Shown: positions 24,560 through 33,789 of the stretch, one piece after another
Position numbering within the stretch: the stretch's first letter is position 1
Layout: every line of letters starts with the position of its first letter
Assembly (NCBI GenBank): GCA_030704615.1
Contig: CM060733.1
Span: 5,334,001-5,394,000, forward strand
Direction: 5' to 3'
Origin: Takakia lepidozioides
Lineage: Eukaryota; Streptophyta; Takakiopsida; Takakiales; Takakiaceae
Length of the DNA stretch: 60,000 nucleotides
Position numbers and translations under genes: made by a program
The notes under the pieces: generated by a model
The model's input: only the letters and a program-made list of their open reading frames with translations
Told to the model about the DNA's origin: nothing
Databases searched by the model: none

Positions 24560-25639
24560 TGAAAATCCCCGGATTTCACTCAAACTACAGGATGCGACTT
24601 AGCCAGAACAGCTGCGGAATCTCGAAGAACAGCCAGGATGATAAACAAACTAGGAAACAACTGCAGAAGAGAAACACAGGCGAGGCAACGCAGCGGCCGT
24701 TAGATTAGGTCTTCATGACACTACCCAAAGTACAAGCGATGAGTGTAGAGGGAGAGCGCAAACCCACCTTAGAGAAGCACGTCCATCGCAACAACCCACC
24801 AGTGCATCCTCACTGTCCAGGCGATGCAACGAGACCCAGCTTGATGAGGAGAGCAAGGACCCAGTTCCAGAGCCTCAAAGTTGAACTTGTCCGAGTACTG
24901 GAAACAGTGAGCGAGAGGGTGGCAGCATGTCGGAGGGGCGAGTGATGAGGAGGTAGTGGACGGCGCGAGCTATGGCGTCGCCCCAGGAGCTGCTCGCGTT
25001 ACATTCATTGAAGGCCCTCCTCTCCTCTCCCTGTGGGACCGTCGCACTCGCCGTCGCCTTTAAGATCTCGCCGAGCCTGAGTCCGAACCTGACCCGAGCC
25101 TCAATCTCCTCAAAATATTGTTTTTTCCATCCAAGTTGCTCTGCCGTCCTGACCTTTTCTTTCCTTTTCTGTCAGCCCATATCTCGTCGGGCAGGTTCGT
25201 TGCTGCCCATCGCAATAACTATTTTCTAATGGGATAGACTGATTGTTTAATGTTTTACCGTTTCCATAACGGATTTGTGAGTTTTTTTATGTCTTGCCGT
25301 TTGTCGTGGCCTTGCCACGAGGTAGGTTGACGCAGGCCGTGTGTCATCACTGGGTTTATCATGCTGCATCTGTCTCATGTATTTCTTTTAGAATATTTCA
25401 TATTAGTGAATAAAAATATATATTTTCTTAATAAGGAGAAAGGAAACCTGGGAGCCACAGCCCACGCCTCTCATTTTACAATAATAGGGTCATGAACGCA
25501 AGCAGAAGGGCGGTGGGCCCTCGTCCGGACCAGGGACGCCCCCCCCACCGCGCCCGCCCGCCCGCCGCGGCTGCCCCTCCTGGGCTCCGTCCACCGGCCT
25601 GTCCGCTGCGGCCGCTCCGCTCTCTCTAGTCCGCCTATC
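24560..25639. other. GC-rich then AT-rich intergenic region
   Basis: Positions 24880–25170 are GC-rich and open in several frames on both strands (for example 24972–25229 + and an overlapping minus-strand stretch including WGDAIARAVHYLLITRPSDM). None can be tied to a family or a splice pattern. This may be the promoter and first-exon region of the HIPL gene. Positions 25200–25470 are AT-rich and empty. Confidence 0.3.
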
Positions 25640-25854
25640 CGCGTGTCCGCCCGCCCGCAAGATCTGGGCCGTCCACGACGAATCCCATCGCAACCCTCCA
25701 ATTTAGGGCCTTCTCTCTGCCGCCTGCCATCTGCCACCAGCTGTAAACGTGGGTCTTGTTTCTCCGTGCACGTTCTTCATCGTGTCATGCGGCGCTTTCG
25801 TTGCAGGTTCTTCTGGAGCGTGTGTTCTGCACTGTACAGGGCATGGACGTATGA

Positions 25855-28800
25855 GCGGAAGCCGACGACATTCAGCAATTTGAGAGCCGGCTTATACGCC
25901 CTCTTCGACAAAATCTGCAAACACCGAAACCAGAACCTTTCAACAATAAGGACATCCATTGGAAGTGTGAAACGCAATATGGGTTTAGGGGGGTGCAAGT
26001 GCGTGTTAAAAAGGCCTGTATACCTTGGGATAGAGTTGTGGACTTCGTCCATGGAGAGGAGAGTGTGGAGGACTGTCCCACTCAATATTGGGTACATATG
26101 TACAGTAAAGTGGACGCCGGAGTGCGGAAAGCTCCCAGAGGGAACACCTTCTTGAGCAGTATCATGTGTGCACCATCCTCATTGTGGTTTAGGGATCTCA
26201 CTGCATTGTTGTTGTGATTTGTATTTGTCTCCGACTGTGGCTTCCATAAGTCCATAGGTTGATATTTTGGCTTTTGAATTCCATTTGATAGGTATCAATG
26301 CTGCTACGGACCCGACGACAAGCGCACGGTCAATGCAACTGTCGAGGATCCAAAACAAAAACGTGAAGGTCCGGATGTGGGTGCTGGCACTAAACACCCG
26401 CATAAAGGCCCAAGAAGGAAGAAGTCGGACTACGGAGAGTCGTACAAGCGTCGGTGCCTTCGTTGTTTCAAAGTGCAGCAATTTTATCTTGTCCCGGACA
26501 TTTGTGTCCTCACATACTACAACAACATGGAGCACGTCGATGCCCTAGGGAAACCCTCCCATGGCAAGACCGCAGAGTTCAGGAACACACGGGCAGCCTA
26601 CGCACCCCGCATTAGCCAGGAATTGAAAACCTGGGTCGTTGAATGTTTGTGTCGAGGCCTCACGGTCGCACAAATCATGATGGAACACAAGGAGCATGTC
26701 ATGAATAACACAGGTTTGGGAGATGCATGGACACGTGATGATTTCCTCCTCGAGCAAGATATCCACAACCTAGCTGAGAAACGGGCGTGGCAGACGTTCA
26801 AAAAGCATGCCAACGATGCCGACAGCGTCCGCATGTAGAAAGACCTGAACCCCGCATCAGTCTTCTTCTATCGAGAAGAAACATTGGCGCCAACCTTCAA
26901 GCATTACGATGGAGATTTGACATTCACTATTGGCATTCAAACTGAGTGGCAGAAGCAGAGAATGCTTCAATTGGGACATGCGCATATCGTTGCATGCAAT
27001 GCAACCTTCGGGACAAATCATCACAAGGTACGATTCATCCCTCTTACCATTTCTGCAAATCAATTGTTCGTAGGATGTTGCACATTGGAACCAACTGACA
27101 TAGTGACATAGTGCATCTGAACATTTCTCATTGTACACGTTGATGGTTTTCGACGAGTGGCTGAACGGTATACCAGTTGCATACATCATATCCACCAAGA
27201 ATAGGACAACAGACCTAGTGCCGTGGATGACAGCCTTGCGTGACCGACTCCACGTAGATATGCCGACCTGGCGACCCAATGCCTTCATTGTCGATGATGC
27301 GGACGCTGAAATCAACGTTATAAGGTGAGTTTTCCAACCTCAACAGACACCCACTGTCGAAGTCCTCTGGCATGCAACTGTCGTCATAGTGTGCTTTGGC
27401 AGAGTCTGTGGCAGAGTCGCGTGCGACAGTTCCCTAAGAGACTCGCATGCGCGAGTCTGCTGGCAGACTGGACTCGGACCAAGTCGCGTGGGCAAGCCCG
27501 ACTCGCCCGACCGAGTCGCTGGCAGACTTGCCCGGCCGAGTCCGCTGGCAGACTCGCCAGGCCGAGTCCGCCTGAAGACTCGCAGGGGCGAGTCTGCTGG
27601 CACCCTTCATGGGTCTGCTGGCAGACTTGGGAGGGGAAGTCACCCGCCAGACCCATAGGCAGTGTCTTGCGAGCAGTTCGTGTAGGGGTTGGTGTGGAGT
27701 CTGCTTTGGGCTACTTGGCGGGCAGACATGCCTGCGCCAGTACCCTAGCAGACTCGCATGCGCGATTCCGCTGGCAGACTCGACTCGGAGACTCCGCTGC
27801 CACACTATGTGGGCGAGTCCGCTTGCAGTCAACGAACCAACTCCGCTGGCAGACTTACGTGGGCGAGTCCGACTGGTACACTGAACGGGCCGAGTCAGCT
27901 GGCAGACTCGCCAGGCGGCGTCCGCCACAAGACTCGCAGGGCCGAGTCCGCTGCCACGCTTCATGGGTCTGCTAGCAGACTTAGGAGGGAGGTCGGCCCC
28001 CCACCACACCCAGGCAGGAGTGTCTTAACCAAGTCCGTTTAGGGGGTTGGTGTGAAGTTAGGGTTGTCTCCAGCACTCGGATGGTGTCTACCAACCGGAG
28101 TTCCTCTGAAGTGCCTCATGTGGATGTGTTATGTGCAGGGTTGCTTTCAAAGAGTCCTCATTTCCTGTGCATTTGGCATGTCCGCAAGGCATGGGTAAAG
28201 CAATCATGCCAAAAGACCAAAGATCTCGTCACAGCAGCAAACGTGTTGAAGGATATGGGAGACCTCATGTACTGTAGAGGTTGACCAAGCGATCCCAAAA
28301 AAACGCTTCTATGGGTTGCCAAAACAATCAAGGACATGAGAAAGAAATATCGGAATGCCCGGGAATTTTTTAAAGTACATCGACAAGGAATGGTCTCCTA
28401 AAATAGCAATGTGGTGTACTACTGCTCGTCATGTTCCACATGCCAGTCAAGACACAATGCTAGCAGAGGCATACATGGAAACTTGAAGGCTTAGACTTAG
28501 GATGGGGAAAGGCAAAATGACTGGTCGAAGAGTCGATTGGCTAATATGGGAACTCACGGGCCGCGTGCTCACACACTACTGGTTACGCAATTCATTTGAA
28601 GACGCATGCGTCTCCCATGACAAAATGACAAACAGGAGGAAAGTACATATCTAGCTCTGTGCTAGCGGCCAGGGACATTCCAGGAGCAATGTGACTCTAC
28701 CCTTGGTGGAAGGACAACCAGCGTATGTGCTAAGCAGCAATCACCCAGAAACTACCTACATTGTTTACAACCCTGGATCGGATTGGGCTTCTTGCACTTG

Positions 28801-29287
28801 CCCATGGGCAATGAAAGGAAATTTGTGCAAACACCAAGTGAAAGTGCTGAAGTTGCTTCATCCCGACTTGCAGGATGGACTCATAGTGCGTGCATGTGGC
28901 ACGGTGCTCGGAACCATACATGGAGGATTGCATAATCTGATGTTGGATACAACGACTGTCGCGATAGACAGACCTGTGGAGGATTGTGACTTTGCACCCC
29001 TCGAGGAACCCGTCTACGTCCCACTGAGTATGGCCGAAGAATGGTCAGATATACTTCATATTGTGCGTGATGACAAGTACCTCGAGACACATGTGTTGTC
29101 ATGCCTTCGAATCTGTAGAGGGCAGCTTGTTGATATCCTGGCCAAAAGTGCTGCTGGGATGCTACATCCTCGTGCAGCAAAACCTTTCCGACCTGTTGAC
29201 GACAATAATAATTTGTCTCTGAAAAGGAAGAGGATTTTGTCGAAGCATGGAAAACCCGACCAGAGTCTTGCGGAGAATGCGCAATAG
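25855..29287 (+). pseudogene. MULE transposase with SWIM zinc finger, decayed
   Basis: Pieces in order: an amino-terminal part at 25855–26165 (YGFRGVQVRVKKACIPWDRV); a DNA-binding-like part at 26290–26838 (RRCLRCFKVQQFYL, HVDALGKPSHG); a stop codon at 26836–26838; then an open piece to 27020. After an intron-like gap comes the catalytic-domain part at 27130–27325 (LYTLMVFDEWLNGIPVAYII, WRPNAFIVDDADAEIN). After a repeat-filled gap come 28135–28284 (PHFLCIWHVRKAWVK) and, with frame changes, 28330–28690 (GRRVDWLIWELTGR in one frame). The end, 28691–29287, is an intact 198-codon frame with the SWIM motif CTCPWAMKGNLCKH. Such proteins cut and reinsert MULE DNA. The stops and shifts mean this copy cannot be made whole. 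Confidence 0.8.
27405..28075 (+). repeat. Tandem duplication made of short inverted repeats
   Basis: Two direct copies of about 330 bp (about 27405–27705 and 27735–28065) lie in the gap between transposase pieces. Both end in an AGGCAG…GTGTCTT…TTAGGGGTTGGTGTG-like sequence. Each is built from short units such as CGAGTCCGCTGGCAGACTCG, in which CGAGTC and GACTCG form inverted repeats. The gap begins with a donor-like ATAAG|gtgagt at about 27327 and ends with gtgcag near 28140, so it may be spliced as an intron. Long frames through it are artefacts of the repeat. Confidence 0.7.
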
Positions 29288-29518
29288 GGTGTATGCCCCA
29301 ACACCTGCAACGAAAATGTACTCTAGAATTGTTAAGATTTAAGACCGTTTGGCGGGACCCAAGTAGACAACATACTCACACAGCAAAACAATGTTACGCC
29401 ATCATATTCCATGCAGAGAAATAAAAGGTCCACAATCTGCTTGAGAGTGCATACATGTTTGCATCATTAACAGTCTGCAAGTGCATTCCATCAGAGCTCA
29501 AAGCGCCCCAACGTCCAG
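29288..29518. other. Short spacer between the two MULE genes
   Basis: About 230 bases with no coding signal separate the transposase stop from the start of the second gene. It must hold any 3' end signal of the first gene and promoter of the second. No clear TATA box or poly(A) signal was picked out. Confidence 0.4.
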
Positions 29519-29840
29519 TTGCGGATGCCCACTCTTCGGCAAGACTTCCTACGTGGATCACAGGCAGGAGAGTCTGTTACAGACGGATCACAAGCACGAG
29601 AGTCTGTTGTAGATGAGGCTATGTTGTGGTTCTCGTATGTAATGGAGCGTGTTGTCTTTGACATTGTCTTGCACAAACCAGACATGTTCAGAGTATTGTG
29701 GTCTGGCTCGCCGCATCACGGCCGCAGTTCCGCGCTTGCCCACCTTGATTCCGCACTGCTGGACCGCCAAATTAAGGACATCGGACTCGTTGGAAATCTG
29801 CTGGAAGGTACTCGCGCGCTGCTCTATCTCATTCACTGCT

Positions 29841-29850
29841 CCCCCCCCCC

Positions 29851-29896
<46 letters not shown>
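29841..29896. repeat. Long poly(C) tract
   Basis: Fifty-six bases that are all C except one A at 29851, with 45 Cs uninterrupted. It lies in the intron of the Ulp1-like gene, about 50 bases before its acceptor, where a pyrimidine tract would normally sit. The complementary strand is pure G. Confidence 0.95.
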
Positions 29897-29898
<2 letters not shown>

Positions 29899-30866
29899 CC
29901 AATCCTCCACCGCATTTGTTTATATCATTTTTTGTGTTCCATGCAGGGCGGATAGCGGGACCTGGAAATCGCATGTTGAGTGCTTTCGACTCCCTTGCCA
30001 GGGTTGCCAGAGAGGTTGTCCTGGCTGTGCAGGGTCATGAAAACCAGGGGACTGTCCGTAAGGCTGGCCAGGTCTGACAGGCTAGGGGGAGGTCTCAGGG
30101 GACTGCCGGGGATTTTCATCGGACTGGTATGCAGACTCAACAGACTAGTTTGAAGTCTCAGCAGACTGGTATGGAAATTGAGCAGACAAGACATGTCATG
30201 GAGCAGACTGCCTTGGGAAATCAGCAGACTACCGTGGAGTCTCGAGAGGCCTGTGACCAGGAGACTCGCAAACAGACTGAACAGAAGACTCAGGATGACA
30301 CTGAAAAGAACACTCCCATTGCGAAACAGCATTGCCAGAAGACCCAGAAGACCTCACATCAGACCTCAGTGGAGTCTGCTGAACAGTACCCTCCACAGAC
30401 TGTCCTCCACGACTTGCCCACAACATTTGTTACTGAGTCTGTTATAACGGGACAATGGCACATTCAACGGCCTGACCAACAGTGGATGTCTGAGCATTTG
30501 ACCCAATTGAAACGGACATCATCTGCCCAACCTAACTTCTTAATGGCTGCCAACCCTTTGTCAACGGTGCCAGAATCGACTTTCCCCCGCCGGATAAGTT
30601 CACCCACACACTTTGGCCCACACGATGTAACTATGCCCCGGAGACTATAGATGACTCCCACGCCCAACAGAGTATCCGCAAGACTGCCCAAGAGTCTGCT
30701 CCTGTGTTTGAAAATCCCTTGCACCAGACTCCGCATTACTCTGCCCAAGAGACTACACACATGTCTGCTCAGACGAGTTCACAAGACTCTGGTCAGCACA
30801 CAGCACAAGACTCCGCCGAGGTGACTACCCTGCTTAGAGAGTCTGTCCGGAAGACTGCAGCAGACT

Positions 30867-31100
30867 CTGCCCACCCAACTGCACATGAGTCTGCCCAGGT
30901 GACTGCAGCAGCAGACCCTGCCCACCCGACTGCGCATGAGTCTGCCCAGGTGACTGCAGCAGCAGACCCGTCCCACCCGACTGCGCATGAGTCTGCCCAG
31001 GTGACTGCAGCAGCAGACCCGTCCCACCCGACTGCGCATGAGTCTACCCAGGAGACTACAAAAGCAGGCCCTGCCCACCGGACTGCGCATGAGTCTGTCC
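30867..31100 (+). repeat. 51-bp coding minisatellite
   Basis: About four and a half units of 51 bp (17 codons), each containing GACTGCGCATGAGTCTGCCC and GTGACTGCAGCAGCAGACCC, encode repeats of HPTAHESAQVTAAADP. Internal copies are nearly identical, while the outer ones diverge. The period is a multiple of three, so the frame is kept. Confidence 0.85.
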
Positions 31101-33789
31101 GGTTGGCTTTTGTAGACACACCCCAACAGACTGTAGCAAACAATTCCCTGCAGAACTGAACAGATGACTGTACTTGATTTTTCCAAGGAGACTTCTTCAA
31201 AGTATGTCTAGCAGACTCCTATACAGCCCGCCCATAAGAGTTTCAATGAGGCGACAGTTGAGGACGTCCGCAAGCAGACTTTGCCTTCGCCGTCTCCGTC
31301 TGCTCCTACTCCTGCCAATGTTGGGTCAACAACAAAGACAGACAGTCTGCTCACACTGCCCGATTCTCGTGTTAGTTCAACGCATGTCATTCGTGAGGCT
31401 GCGAGGACTGGACCGGCAAGTGCCAACAAACCGACTGACACTCTTCTGCTGCGCAGCAGAGCTGCAATATTGCGGTAGTCTGGGCAAGTCGTCCCAGGCA
31501 TTGCGGTAGAGAGCGCCTCCGTCCGAGCAGAAAGAGGAAAAGCCCAAAAACGTCCGGTCGTTGAGGCGGTCAAGGAGACTAGAGAGGGTCATGTTCAAAA
31601 GAGACCAGCCAGGAAAGGCAAGTCAGATGTGTTTATGAACAAGGACCGCCGATTGTGTTTGGACATGGACAAGGAGGTGGCAGAGTTATTGGCGTCGAAG
31701 AAGTAAGTCATATGTGTCTGCTGCTTGGTCGTGTTCTTTTAAAGTTGCCTTTGCAGGTATGTATTTTCTGGCAGTCTATTGGCTTCTTGTCTGCAGTCTT
31801 GTAAGGTCTGTACTCGGTCTGCTGTGACTGTGACCCACAGTTGTGTTTGTCGACTTTGTCGATTGTCAGGTCTGTTGTTCGGTCCGCTGTGACAATGCGC
31901 TCCACTGTCCGAATGTCCAAATGTCCATTGTCCGATTGTCAGGTCTGTTGGTCGGTCTGCTAAGAGTCTTCCTTGACTTTGGTTTCTGGACTTTCTGGTA
32001 ATTCAGTTTCCCTTATCGGTCTGCTAAGACTATGCAGCAGACTGATGTTTTTGGACATTGTGGAATGAGTGATGTCTTGGTGGGGTCTGACTGTATGTGC
32101 AGGATTGAAAGTCGTTTCCGGCGATTGATGTCCATACATGTAGCTGTTGGGAATAGGATGGTGTATTTTTTCGAAGGAGACTCGCGGTTCCAATGTGGCA
32201 TTGTGCCGGAAGACCTAAAAGCACTGAACGTGGTTGAGTCGGAGTGCTCGGAGAGACTTTTGGATGTCTGGTGTCGTTTTTTCGAGAACACCCTAGACTC
32301 AAGGACGTATGGCACTGTCGCTCTTTTGCCAACGTCGACGTGGTCTGTTTTCCAGACTTTCAACACAGCCCCACGCGAAACTTTGGTGGCAAACCTTGAT
32401 GGTGCCTTGACTCCTGCGCGACTTGGCAAAGACATTAAAGACTGCACTCATATATTGGTGCCGGTCTTGCAAGGATAAGACCCGACGGACTTGTTGCACA
32501 TTTTCCTGTCTGCTGAATGTTGGGTCTTCTGTGTGTGTTCGACCTCATGGTCTGTTCGACTGTCGTGTGAGTTGAACGTCATAGTCTGTTTGACTCCTGC
32601 ACTCTTGGACTGTTGGTCTGCTGGACTGCTAGTCCGTTGCATCTGTTGGAGTGTTGTGTGTGTTCGGCAGTTGGCCATTTGGACAGCCGAGTATGTTTGT
32701 CTGTTGGTCTGCAGAGTCTGTTGGGTTTGGGACTAATGAAATTGTGGGGCATGTTCATTTTTACATTGAAGGTGCCACAAGAGCGTCATTATCATCGACC
32801 TAAGGAAAGGCGCCTACACCCACTTGAACTCCTGGAGGGAAATGCATACTTACGTACAGCTCCTTGGTTGGATTTGGAAGGTGCATGCAGGGTGCTTTGG
32901 ATATGTTGTTGGGACTCCACAATGGGATGAAGTAATGGCATTTCAGTTCAACTCTCCCGAAGTGCCCCAACAACCTTTCGGGAGTGTGGGTTTTACGTGA
33001 TGTCTTTCATTGAAGGGTATTACGACTGGCTGAAAGGCGATAGGCAGAAAACCAAAGAGAGAGGACAAGCCTTCACACCAAGGTGGTTTAATTTCAGGTT
33101 TCCGTTACTGCAACGATTACAGTGTGTAAAGTATATTCGTCGTGGTTTGGACGATGCAGAAAAACTGCTCCCTTGAGGAAATAAATATATACATTCAATG
33201 TTGTTTCAATTCACATTCTGAATGTATGTAATATTTTCTGAGATGAAGGCCTACATGCACTCATACTGTTCCTACCTATGCAAGTTCGTCAAAAGGCCGA
33301 ACAATACAGTCTAGTAGACAACCACCCCCACATCCTCACTTAGGCAGACTCCTTGGTTCTACTATTAACTGATGTTAGCAGCCTACAACAGTCTCCGTCT
33401 GTTTGACCAGTCTGTCGCGCAGTCTGCTGGCCGCTAAGCAGTCTGCCGGCTAGTTTATTGCATGATGAGAAGTCTGTCGTGCAGTGTGCTGGCCGCTCAT
33501 CAGTCTGCTCGGCAGAGTGTGTGGCACTTTGATGCATAGTTTATTTGTGTGCAGTTGGGCTCCGTGTCTGGGCGAGTGCGCTCCGTGGGAGCAGTCCGAT
33601 GGACAGTGCAGAAGACCACACAGTCACTCCATATTGTATGTCTGCTGGACCACCCAGTCTGTTAGCCAAAAACCATCAGCAGACTTGGCAGTGTTATTCG
33701 GTACTTGTGCAGTCTGCTTAGTAGTTTGTTTGGCCATTTCCGCGGGTCTGTTGAGCAGAATGCCCATTCTCAAATGATAACTGTGCCTT

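Larger units (their letters stand above)
29519..33174 (+). pseudogene. MULE-borne Ulp1 (C48)-like cysteine protease gene, decayed
   Basis: An amino-terminal exon (29519 to about 29808; DEAMLWFSYVMERVVFDIVL) ends in a donor (GAAG|gtac). A poly(C)-containing intron ends at atgcag 29946. Then come a short exon, a long Gln/Thr-rich stretch (30129–31159) coded by CAGACT-type repeats, and a Lys/Arg-rich piece ending at an AAGAA|gtaagt donor (about 31704). The protease domain follows: 32101–32478 (RTYGTVALLPTSTWSVFQTF), then about 32770–33175. There the catalytic His region survives as a His followed by SVIIIDLRKGAYTHLNSW, and the nucleophile as ECGFYVMSFIEGYYDWLKG. At least two frameshifts break the last part. 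Ulp1-family proteases cleave SUMO or ubiquitin-like modifiers, and several plant MULEs are known to carry such genes. Domain call is firm, exon structure approximate. Confidence 0.75.
25640..33180 (+). mobile_element. Large decayed MULE with SWIM transposase and Ulp1-like protease
   Basis: Two plus-strand genes lie head to tail: a MULE-type transposase with a SWIM zinc finger (about 25850–29287) and a Ulp1/C48-type cysteine protease gene (about 29519–33174). Both contain intron-like interruptions, frameshifts and stops. The GCAGACT/AGTCTGC motif runs through introns, coding repeats and flanks to about 33.74 kb, so the element may extend that far. I could not identify the terminal inverted repeats or the target duplication. 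The GC-rich stretch 25500–25690 with many GTCCGC words may belong to the left end. Confidence 0.75.
27400..33740. repeat. Domain saturated with GCAGACT/AGTCTGC words
   Basis: CAGACT or its complement AGTCTG recurs every few tens of bases through the transposase gap, the Gln/Thr-rich coding region, the introns near 31.7–32.0 and 32.5–32.75 kb, and the sequence after the protease to about 33.74 kb (for example 33340–33720). It occurs in both orientations and is absent at this density elsewhere in the window. Confidence 0.75.

Noticed and set aside
27325-28042. Several long frames on both strands (up to 216 codons)
   Set aside because: All are produced by the GC-rich inverted-repeat array, which lacks stops in many frames. 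They interrupt the transposase gene and have no family features.
29588-30077. Poly-Gly and poly-Pro proteins
   Set aside because: They are translations of the poly(C) tract and its complement. The tract sits between a donor and an acceptor.
30779-31200. Cys/Trp-rich minus-strand frames opposite the 51-bp repeat
   Set aside because: They are mirror images of the coding minisatellite, whose period is a multiple of three, so every frame stays open.
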